From assembly GCA_003509305.1 (NCBI GenBank), contig DOMU01000138.1, forward strand, positions 14,637-20,061: 5,425 nucleotides of DNA, written 5' to 3'. Made by a program: the position numbers and the translations under genes. Below are positions 1 to 5,425 of the stretch, in pieces. The stretch comes from Desulfobulbaceae bacterium. GTDB taxonomy: Bacteria > Desulfobacterota > Desulfobulbia > Desulfobulbales > Desulfocapsaceae. The notes below the pieces were generated by a model. It had not been told where the DNA came from. It saw only the letters and a program-made list of their open reading frames with translations, and did not search any database. Within the stretch, counting starts at the first letter, position 1; every line of letters begins with the position of its first letter.

Positions 1-1949
1 AAATCACGGAAACGCTGCGTAAATACCACAAAACCACCACCAGCCAAGCCGAGGCGCTGCGGCAGAAACAGCACCTGCTTGCCGCTGCCGAGATGATCCG
101 CCGGAGCGGCCCGGATGGCAACGAGGAGGCGATGGCCACGCTTTTGAACCTGGCCGATACGCTGAACCCACAGGTCACCCCAGAGACGGAAAAACTGGCC
201 GCCTCCTGGCCGGAAGTGAAAAAGCGGTATTCCGGCGACGAGTATGTTTATACCGTGCGCGGCAAGGAAATCCGCGTGCCGCTTTATACCGAGTCGCTGG
301 CTCATTCCAAGGTGCCGAAAATCTCGCTGCCGCGTTTTCACGACTGGGGCGACATCTACAGTTGGTTACGCCGCGAACATCTGCCGGGATTTTTCCCCTA
401 CACCGGCGGCGTCTTCCCACTGAAGCGTACCGGAGAAGACCCAACCCGCATGTTCGCCGGCGAAGGCGGCCCGGCCCAGACCAACCGCCGCTTCAAACTG
501 GTGTCGGCCAACTACGCCGCCAAAAGGTTATCGACCGCCTTCGACTCGGCGACGCTTTATGGCTGGGACCCGGATATTCGTCCGGATATTTACGGCAAAA
601 TCGGCACTTCCGGCGTCAGTATCTGCACGCTCGACGATGTGAAGGTGCTGTACAGCGGTTTCGATCTCTGCCAGCCGACGACTTCGGTGTCGATGACCAT
701 CAACGGCCCGGCGCCGATCATGCTGGCCATGTTCATGAACACGGCCATCGACCAGCAGCTCGACAAATTCCGCGAAGCCAATGGCCGTGAGGCTGGGCCG
801 GAAGAAAAGGCGAAGATCCGCGCCGATGTATTGAAGAACATCCGCGGTACCGTCCAGGCTGATATTCTGAAGGAGGATCAGGGCCAGAACACCTGCATCT
901 TCTCGATAGATTTCGCGCTGAAGATGATGGGCGACATTCAGGAATACTTCGTCGCCAACCAGGTGCGCAACTTCTACTCGGTGTCGATTTCCGGCTACCA
1001 TATCGCCGAGGCCGGGGCCAACCCGATCACACAGTTGGCGCTGACCCTCTCGAACGGTTTCACTTACGTCGAGTACTACCTGGCGCGTGGCCTGCATATC
1101 GATCAGATTGCGCCGAACCTGTCGTTTTTCTTCAGTAATGGCATGGACCCGGAATACACGGTCATTGGCCGCGTGGCGCGGCGCATCTGGGCGGTGGCCA
1201 TGCGTGACAAATACGGCGCCAATACGGAATCTCAGCGCCTGAAATACCATATCCAGACCTCTGGCCGCTCGTTGCACAGTCAGGAGATTCAGTTCAACGA
1301 CATCCGCACCACCTTGCAGGCTTTATGCGCCATCTACGACAATTGCAACAGCCTGCACACCAACGCCTTCGACGAGGCGATCACCACGCCGAGTACCGAA
1401 TCGGTGCGCCGTGCCCTGGCAATTCAGTTGACTATCAACCGCGAATGGGGGTTAGCGAAAAACGAGAACATGAATCAGGGCAGCTTCATCGTTGAAGACC
1501 TGACCGATCTGGTCGAAGAGGCCGTCCTCACGCTGTTTGACCAGATCACCGAGCGTGGTGGTGTCTTGGGGGCCATGGAGACTGGCTTCCAGCGCGGCAA
1601 AATTCAGGAAGAGTCCATCTACTACGAGCACTTGAAGCACACCGGGGAATATCCTATTATTGGCGTCAATACTTTCCGCAATCCGGAGCATGACGCCGAA
1701 GCCGTCACCGCCAAACTGGAACTGGCGCGGGCCTCCGATGAGGAGAAGAATGCCCAGCTTGAGCGTCTGGCCGATTTCCAGAAACGGCACGCTAACGAAG
1801 CCCCAGAGGCGCTCAAAAGGCTGAAGGCGGTGGCGCTTGCCGGTGGCAACATCTTCGCCGAGATGATGGATACCGTGCGCCATTGCAGTCTTGGGCAGAT
1901 CACCGGCGCTCTGTATGAGGCCGGCGGCAAATACCGCAGAAATATGTAA
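1..1949 (+). CDS. icmF: Fused isobutyryl-CoA mutase IcmF, C-terminal mutase part (5' end off the window)
   Basis: Adenosylcobalamin-dependent acyl-CoA mutase that interconverts isobutyryl-CoA and n-butyryl-CoA in the cytoplasm. The frame is open from base 3 with no stop, so the gene starts outside the window; the ATG at 93 is an internal Met, not a start. Residues here are numbered from that Met. The charged, helical residues before about 50 match the linker that joins the G-protein domain to the mutase barrel in IcmF. The mutase domain follows, with [18 protein letters not shown] (Phe121), [16 protein letters not shown] (Gln265) and [14 protein letters not shown] (His303, the counterpart of the catalytic His of methylmalonyl-CoA mutase). 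It ends in the typical GGKYRRNM. Phe and Gln, in place of the Tyr and Arg of methylmalonyl-CoA mutase, indicate a substrate without a carboxylate. The cobalamin-binding and GTPase domains (roughly 450 residues) are not visible, so the fusion is inferred from the linker and open frame. The stop is TAA at 1947. Confidence 0.93.
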   Translation, partial: ITETLRKYHKTTTSQAEALRQKQHLLAAAEMIRRSGPDGNEEAMATLLNLADTLNPQVTPETEKLAASWPEVKKRYSGDEYVYTVRGKEIRVPLYTESLAHSKVPKISLPRFHDWGDIYSWLRREHLPGFFPYTGGVFPLKRTGEDPTRMFAGEGGPAQTNRRFKLVSANYAAKRLSTAFDSATLYGWDPDIRPDIYGKIGTSGVSICTLDDVKVLYSGFDLCQPTTSVSMTINGPAPIMLAMFMNTAIDQQLDKFREANGREAGPEEKAKIRADVLKNIRGTVQADILKEDQGQNTCIFSIDFALKMMGDIQEYFVANQVRNFYSVSISGYHIAEAGANPITQLALTLSNGFTYVEYYLARGLHIDQIAPNLSFFFSNGMDPEYTVIGRVARRIWAVAMRDKYGANTESQRLKYHIQTSGRSLHSQEIQFNDIRTTLQALCAIYDNCNSLHTNAFDEAITTPSTESVRRALAIQLTINREWGLAKNENMNQGSFIVEDLTDLVEEAVLTLFDQITERGGVLGAMETGFQRGKIQEESIYYEHLKHTGEYPIIGVNTFRNPEHDAEAVTAKLELARASDEEKNAQLERLADFQKRHANEAPEALKRLKAVALAGGNIFAEMMDTVRHCSLGQITGALYEAGGKYRRNM

Positions 1950-1954
1950 AGCCA

Positions 1955-1983
1955 TGTGGGGTCAGCCACGAACCCGCCCCACA
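1955..1983. other. Inverted repeat (hairpin) in the icmF-ligase spacer
   Basis: TGTGGGG at 1955-1961 is complementary to CCCCACA at 1977-1983, giving a perfect 7-bp GC-rich stem with a 15-base loop, starting 5 bases after the icmF stop. An alternative short pairing, GTGG (1956-1959) with CCAC (1966-1969), uses the same left arm. No T-run follows on the plus strand (the next bases are AACAAAACAA), so it is not a standard intrinsic terminator. It could stabilise the icmF mRNA 3' end, act as a weak attenuator, be a REP-like element, or be chance. The pairing is seen; the role is unknown. Confidence 0.4.
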
Positions 1984-2000
1984 AACAAAACAACCTCACT

Positions 2001-2006
2001 AAAGGA
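2001..2006 (+). promoter_or_regulatory. Ribosome binding site of the acyl-CoA ligase gene
   Basis: AAAGGA lies 8 bases before the ATG at 2015, a standard Shine-Dalgarno spacing, and it fixes this ATG as the start. I see no convincing -35/-10 pair in the 65-base spacer, so the ligase gene is probably cotranscribed with icmF. Confidence 0.75.
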
Positions 2007-2014
2007 TACTCCGC

Positions 2015-3658
2015 ATGACCCCTGTGCCAATCGAACCCACTGAAAACGCCTACGCCTATCCTCTTCTGATTGGTCACTTACTGCACCGGCCACGGGCCAT
2101 AGCTCAGGATCAGGAAATTGTCTACGCCGATGTCATGCGTTATCGCTATCGCGATCTGTTTGTACGCATTCATCGTCTGGCTAATATTTTGCATGATCTT
2201 GGTGTGCGTCCTGGCAATACCGTGGCCATGATGGATTGGGATAGCCACCGCTATCTCGAATGCTTTTTTGCCGTGCCGATGATGGGCGCGGTTTTGCAAA
2301 CCGTCAATGTCCGCCTATCGCATGAGCAGATTATCTACACCCTGAATCACGCCGAAGCCGATATTATCCTGATTAACCGCGTATTTTTGCCGATCCTCGC
2401 CGCCATTGGCCCGGAGTTGCGGACGGTCAAACAGTTTGTCGTACTCAACGATGGAGCCGATGAAGGCGTGCCGGATAACTTTGCCGGTGAATACGAATCG
2501 CTGCTATCGGGCGCCGCCGACCGCTACAATTTCCCGGAGTTCGACGAAAATACGCGGGCCACCACCTTCTACACCACCGGCACCACCGGCCTGCCCAAAG
2601 GCGTTTACTTCAGCCACCGGCAACTGGTGCTGCACACCTTGAGCGCTATGTCGGCTCTGGGTTTGAGCATCGGCGATGCCGGCCTGCGTTCCAATGATGT
2701 CTATATGCCGATGACACCGATGTTTCATGTCCATGCCTGGGGCGTTCCCTATATAGCTACTCTGGCCGGAGTGAAACAAGTTTATCCAGGGCGTTACCTG
2801 CCCGATACCCTGTTGGGCTTAAAACAGCGCGAGGGTGTCAACTTTTCCCACTGCGTGCCGACGATCCTGCAAATGCTGCTCACCCATCCAAAGAGCGCGA
2901 GCGTTAACCTGCTCGGCTGGAAAATCATGATTGGCGGCTCGGCCCTGCCACCCGCGCTTGCGGAAATGGCCAAGGCAAAGGGCGTCAATGTGTTTACCGG
3001 TTACGGCATGTCCGAAACTTGTCCGATTCTGACCGTCGCCCAGTTGCCGGCGGAAGAAATTGGCGGCCCGCGGGATACGGAGCTGCGCTGTAAAACCGGC
3101 CTCCCCTTGCCGCTCGTCGATATCCGTGTCGCTGATGAAGAGATGAATGACACCCCGCATGACGGTGTCACCATTGGCGAAATCGTGGTGCGGGCGCCGT
3201 GGCTGACCCAAGGGTATCTGAAAGACCCAGCACAGTCGGAAGCGCTGTGGGATGGCGGCTATCTGCACACCCAGGATATTGGCCACATCGACGAAAAGGG
3301 CTGGCTGCAAGTCACCGATCGCATCAAAGACGTGATCAAGACCGGCGGTGAATGGCTGTCATCCTTGACTTTAGAAAACCTGCTCTCCAACCATCCGGCG
3401 GTAGCCGAGGTGGCGGTCATCGCCCTCAAAGACGAAAAATGGGGCGAACGGCCCATGGCCCTGGTGGTGAAAAAACCGAACATGGCGGCCACTGAGGCTG
3501 ACCTGCGCCAGGTCTTACAGGACGCGGCGGCGGCGGGGAAGATATCACGCTTCGGCATCATCGAGCGCATTGAATTTGTCGATGAGCTGCGTAAAACCAG
3601 CGTCGGCAAGCTGAATAAACGGGCGATGCGCCACGTGTATGACAATGAAAGTCAGTGA
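2015..3658 (+). CDS. AMP-forming fatty-acyl-CoA synthetase (medium/long-chain fatty acid-CoA ligase family)
   Basis: Activates a carboxylic acid with ATP to an acyl-adenylate and then to the acyl-CoA thioester; ANL superfamily, likely cytoplasmic. At 547 residues it is full length. The ATP-binding P-loop YTTGTTGLPKG is at 186-196. MPMTPMFHVHAWGVPY, typical of the AlkK/medium-chain branch, follows at about 230-245. The adenylate motif GYGMSET is at 329-335, the ribose-binding Asp421 lies in HTQDIGH, and the hinge motif DRIKDVIKTGGEW is at 435-447. The C-terminal catalytic Lys532 sits in KTSVGKLNKR. All core residues are present, so it should be active. There is no signal peptide or membrane segment. 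It starts 65 bases after icmF on the same strand, which suggests that it supplies acyl-CoA to, or shares a pathway with, the mutase. Chain length cannot be read from sequence alone; short, branched or medium-chain acids are all possible. GC in the first few hundred bases is lower than in icmF. Confidence 0.92.
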   Translation: MTPVPIEPTENAYAYPLLIGHLLHRPRAIAQDQEIVYADVMRYRYRDLFVRIHRLANILHDLGVRPGNTVAMMDWDSHRYLECFFAVPMMGAVLQTVNVRLSHEQIIYTLNHAEADIILINRVFLPILAAIGPELRTVKQFVVLNDGADEGVPDNFAGEYESLLSGAADRYNFPEFDENTRATTFYTTGTTGLPKGVYFSHRQLVLHTLSAMSALGLSIGDAGLRSNDVYMPMTPMFHVHAWGVPYIATLAGVKQVYPGRYLPDTLLGLKQREGVNFSHCVPTILQMLLTHPKSASVNLLGWKIMIGGSALPPALAEMAKAKGVNVFTGYGMSETCPILTVAQLPAEEIGGPRDTELRCKTGLPLPLVDIRVADEEMNDTPHDGVTIGEIVVRAPWLTQGYLKDPAQSEALWDGGYLHTQDIGHIDEKGWLQVTDRIKDVIKTGGEWLSSLTLENLLSNHPAVAEVAVIALKDEKWGERPMALVVKKPNMAATEADLRQVLQDAAAAGKISRFGIIERIEFVDELRKTSVGKLNKRAMRHVYDNESQ

Positions 3659-3663
3659 TACGG

Positions 3664-3712
3664 AAAAATCACAACAGCACGAGGTTATCGCGGTGCATAA
3701 CCTCGTCGCTGT
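3664..3712 (-). terminator. Putative intrinsic terminator of obg-proB, embedded in the 3' end of proB
   Basis: On the minus strand ACAGCGACGAGGTTAT (3712-3697) pairs with ATAACCTCGTGCTGT (3688-3674): 15 base pairs with a single bulged base at 3707 and an 8-base loop (GCACCGCG). Five bases later comes a run of five Ts (3668-3664). Both stem arms are proB codons and the TGA stop falls between the stem and the T-run. The T-run begins a little further from the stem than in a classic terminator. On the plus strand the same hairpin lies just past the ligase stop but has no T-run after it, so termination in that direction is doubtful. Confidence 0.6.
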
Positions 3713-4820
3713 CCTTGTAGCCAAGAATAGCGGCGATCTGGTCGGAACGTGCCCCTCGGATGCGGCGGGTGTCGGCGGCACAATAGTTGATCAGGCCGAC
3801 AGCGATTGGACGCTTGTCTCGATCCAGGCAGTGGACGGCGTCACCGGGACCGAAGTCGCCGCGAACCTCAAGAATACCGGATGGCAGCAAACTGCGCCCT
3901 TTTTGCACTAGGGCGGCACAAGCGCCATCGTCGAGGATCAACTCGCCCTTCGGTTTCAAGGCGTAAGCAATCCAGTGTTTACGGCTGTGCAGTGGGTGCT
4001 TGGCTGGGAAAAAGAATGAACCGATGTCGTCTCCGGCGAACAGGCGTTCAATCACGCGTTCTTCCCGGCCTGGACCGATAAACGAGGCGCCGCCACGGAC
4101 CGCGACCATTTTAGCGGCGCGAACCTTGGTCGCCATGCCGCCAGTACCGACACCGCTGGCGCTTGCTCCGAGCATCTCTTCAATTTCTTCATTGATTTCG
4201 ACGATATTGGCCACCGGCTGTGGGTTTTCGAGCTGATCGGGCGGCGCTGGGTAGAGGCCATTAACATCGGTTAAGCAGATACACAGGTCGGCCTCAGTCA
4301 GATTAGTGATCAGGGCCGCCAGACGGTCATTGTCGCCGAAACGCAGCTCTTCCACCGAAACCGTATCGTTTTCGTTGATGACCGGCACGACGCCGAAACG
4401 CAAGAGTGTAGTCAGGGTATTGCGGATGTTCAGGTAGCGGTGCCGATGATCGAGGTCTTCGTGAGTCAGAAGCACCTGGGCGATGGTGGTGTTGTAACGG
4501 GAAAAAAAACGATCGTAGGTGTGCATGAGGATCGACTGGCCGATGGCCGCCAGCGCCTGTTTCTCCCGGATGCCAGCTTCCTGGCCCAGGCGGATACGGC
4601 GGCGGCCAGCGGCAACAGCCCCGGAAGTGACGAAAATCACCTCGCGTCCGGAGTTCCGCAGAAACAGCAACTGCTCAACCAGCCTCTCGACCAGCGGCAG
4701 GTTCATGCCACTTTCATCGGTGAGAATAGCGCTACCGACTTTGACCACCACGCGCCGCGTTTTGTCGAGCAGCAGCCGTCGCGTGGCGCGGCCATCCTGG
4801 TAGGAAAGCTGACAGATCAT
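3669..4820 (-). CDS. proB: Glutamate 5-kinase (ProB), kinase plus PUA domains
   Basis: Phosphorylates L-glutamate to gamma-glutamyl phosphate, the first and normally proline-inhibited step of proline synthesis; cytoplasmic. At 383 residues it is slightly longer than E. coli ProB (367). The amino-acid kinase domain covers about 22-270: VVVKVGSAIL with Lys27, VTSGAVAAG (64-72), VPVINENDTV (145-154), FGDNDRLAAL (161-170), LTDVNGLY (183-190) and GVGTGGMATK (223-232). The region LTHEDLDHRHRYLN (118-131) aligns with the E. coli loop linked to proline feedback inhibition. A PUA domain (about 288-370) follows, ending in HRDNLVLL. About 17 extra residues precede the usual start of the kinase fold, but the ATG is supported by a GAGAGG ribosome binding site 8 bases upstream and by the ATGA overlap with obg. 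No proA is visible nearby. It converges on the ligase gene, with 10 bases between the two stops. Confidence 0.96.
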   Translation of the reverse strand: MICQLSYQDGRATRRLLLDKTRRVVVKVGSAILTDESGMNLPLVERLVEQLLFLRNSGREVIFVTSGAVAAGRRRIRLGQEAGIREKQALAAIGQSILMHTYDRFFSRYNTTIAQVLLTHEDLDHRHRYLNIRNTLTTLLRFGVVPVINENDTVSVEELRFGDNDRLAALITNLTEADLCICLTDVNGLYPAPPDQLENPQPVANIVEINEEIEEMLGASASGVGTGGMATKVRAAKMVAVRGGASFIGPGREERVIERLFAGDDIGSFFFPAKHPLHSRKHWIAYALKPKGELILDDGACAALVQKGRSLLPSGILEVRGDFGPGDAVHCLDRDKRPIAVGLINYCAADTRRIRGARSDQIAAILGYKDSDEVMHRDNLVLL

Positions 4821-5425
4821 TGCCCTTTCCTCTCATTCATCGTCGCGAGGCAGGTGAAAATCCGTTGCTTCAGATCGTCGATACCATCGCCGCAGGCACC
4901 GGAAATGGCGACGATGTCGCCGTGTGTTTCGGCGAGTTGCCGCGTTTTTTCAGCCAGTTCTTCGGTATCGAGCAGATCTGTCTTGTTCAGAACCAGGATT
5001 TTCCGGCGTCCGGCCAGTTCTTTTTTATAGAGTGCCAACTCCCGCTCGATGGTCGTAATGTCCGCTGCCAGTGTTTCGGAGGAGCAATCGGCGATATGCA
5101 ATAGAATGCGGGTGCGTTCGACATGGCGCAGAAAGGTGTGGCCGAGGCCGACTCCCGCGTGCGCCCCCGCGATCAGGCCAGGGATGTCGGCGATAATGCA
5201 GGGTGGATAATCGGGAGATTGCAAGACGCCCAGTTGCGGTTCCAAGGTCGTGAATGGGTAAGGCGCGATACGGGGATTCGCGGCGGAAAGCTTTGACAAA
5301 AGCGTCGATTTACCGGCGTTGGGCAGGCCGACCAGACCGACATCGGCGATCAGTTTCAGCTCAATGCGCAGCCAGCGCGCCTCACCCGGAGCGCCGGCGG
5401 TGGCCATGCGCGGGGCACGGTTGAT
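4817..5425 (-). CDS. obg: GTPase Obg/CgtA, C-terminal part (N-terminus off the window)
   Basis: Essential GTPase that binds the 50S ribosomal subunit and acts in its late assembly and in stress responses. The frame is open to the right edge; the first visible residues INRAPR match the end of the glycine-rich Obg fold, so about 140 residues are missing and the Met at 5407 is internal. Numbering the 202 visible residues from the edge, the G domain shows G1 GLPNAGKST (33-41), switch I YPFTTLEPQLG (56-66), G3 DIPGLIAGAHAGVGLG (80-95), G4 NKTDLL (147-152) and G5 ISGACGDG (174-181). The G5 motif reads SG where SA is usual. The protein ends about 20 residues after G5, so it has no long C-terminal extension and would total about 340 residues. 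The stop TGA (4819-4817) overlaps the proB ATG. The rplU-rpmA genes often found upstream would lie beyond the window. Confidence 0.96.
   Translation of the reverse strand: MNRAPRMATAGAPGEARWLRIELKLIADVGLVGLPNAGKSTLLSKLSAANPRIAPYPFTTLEPQLGVLQSPDYPPCIIADIPGLIAGAHAGVGLGHTFLRHVERTRILLHIADCSSETLAADITTIERELALYKKELAGRRKILVLNKTDLLDTEELAEKTRQLAETHGDIVAISGACGDGIDDLKQRIFTCLATMNERKGQ
4829..4834 (-). promoter_or_regulatory. Ribosome binding site of proB, inside the end of obg
   Basis: On the minus strand GAGAGG lies 8 bases before the proB ATG (4820-4818), within the last codons of obg. A second purine-rich stretch, AAAGG, sits closer to the ATG. This site decides the proB start and, with the ATGA stop-start overlap, points to translational coupling. 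Confidence 0.7.

Noticed and set aside
93..95. ATG at 93 as the start of a stand-alone mutase subunit
   Set aside because: The frame stays open to the left edge, the preceding codons continue the helical linker seen in fused IcmF, and there is no Shine-Dalgarno sequence at a suitable distance.
570..590. Direct repeat CCGGATATT twice, 12 bases apart
   Set aside because: It is explained by the in-frame coding of PDI-R-PDI in the mutase domain, with only two copies.
528..1277. Long open frame on the minus strand (249 residues) opposite icmF
   Set aside because: It lies wholly antisense to strongly conserved mutase sequence, its composition is rich in Arg/His/Val as expected of a mirror frame in GC-rich DNA, and it has no recognisable domain.
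1992..2010. CCTCACTAAAGG stretch resembling the T3 phage RNA polymerase promoter core
   Set aside because: Only the core matches, the flanks differ, there is no phage gene nearby, and the AAAGGA part is explained as the ribosome binding site of the ligase gene. Treated as coincidence.
3639..3911. Plus-strand open frame (90 residues) overlapping the end of the ligase gene and antisense to the proB 3' end
   Set aside because: Its ATG is in the last codons of the ligase gene, the body mirrors the ProB PUA domain, and I saw no ribosome binding site for it.
4440..5030. Plus-strand open frame (196 residues) opposite proB and obg
   Set aside because: It is antisense across two well-supported genes, with no ribosome binding site or recognisable motif noticed.

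Overview
This window looks like chromosomal DNA from a proteobacterium. GC is roughly 55-60% and the genes are packed tightly. The obg-proB pair on the minus strand is the tail of the rplU-rpmA-obg-proB arrangement common in Beta- and some Gammaproteobacteria. A fused isobutyryl-CoA mutase next to an acyl-CoA ligase fits a betaproteobacterium (for example a Rhodocyclales-like or related lineage). That placement is inferred from gene order and protein character, not from a search.

Layout: two plus-strand genes meet two minus-strand genes head-on. On the plus strand, the first 1949 bases are the 3' part of an icmF-type gene. It encodes the B12-dependent mutase domain plus a piece of the linker before it; the cobalamin-binding and G-protein domains would lie off the left edge. 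A 65-base spacer with a small inverted repeat and a clear ribosome binding site leads into a complete 547-residue AMP-forming acyl-CoA synthetase (2015-3658). On the minus strand, reading from the right edge, comes the C-terminal 202 residues of the ribosome-assembly GTPase Obg (4817-5425). It overlaps by an ATGA the start of a complete glutamate 5-kinase gene, proB (3669-4820). The ligase and proB stop codons are only 10 bases apart. A strong hairpin followed by a T-run lies across the last codons of proB and looks like its terminator.

Function: the plus-strand pair can be read as a short acyl-CoA module. The ligase would activate a free carboxylic acid to its CoA ester, and the mutase would interconvert linear and branched C4 acyl-CoAs (butyryl/isobutyryl). 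The mutase keeps the Phe and Gln that mark isobutyryl-CoA specificity. The minus-strand pair is housekeeping: ribosome assembly and the first step of proline synthesis, probably translationally coupled.

The window is nearly all coding, and every gene belongs to a known family. I see no CRISPR array, transposase, tRNA, rRNA or phage gene, and no clear sign of an undescribed system. The items most worth checking are the mutase-ligase pairing and its substrate, the terminator embedded in proB, and the small hairpin between icmF and the ligase gene.
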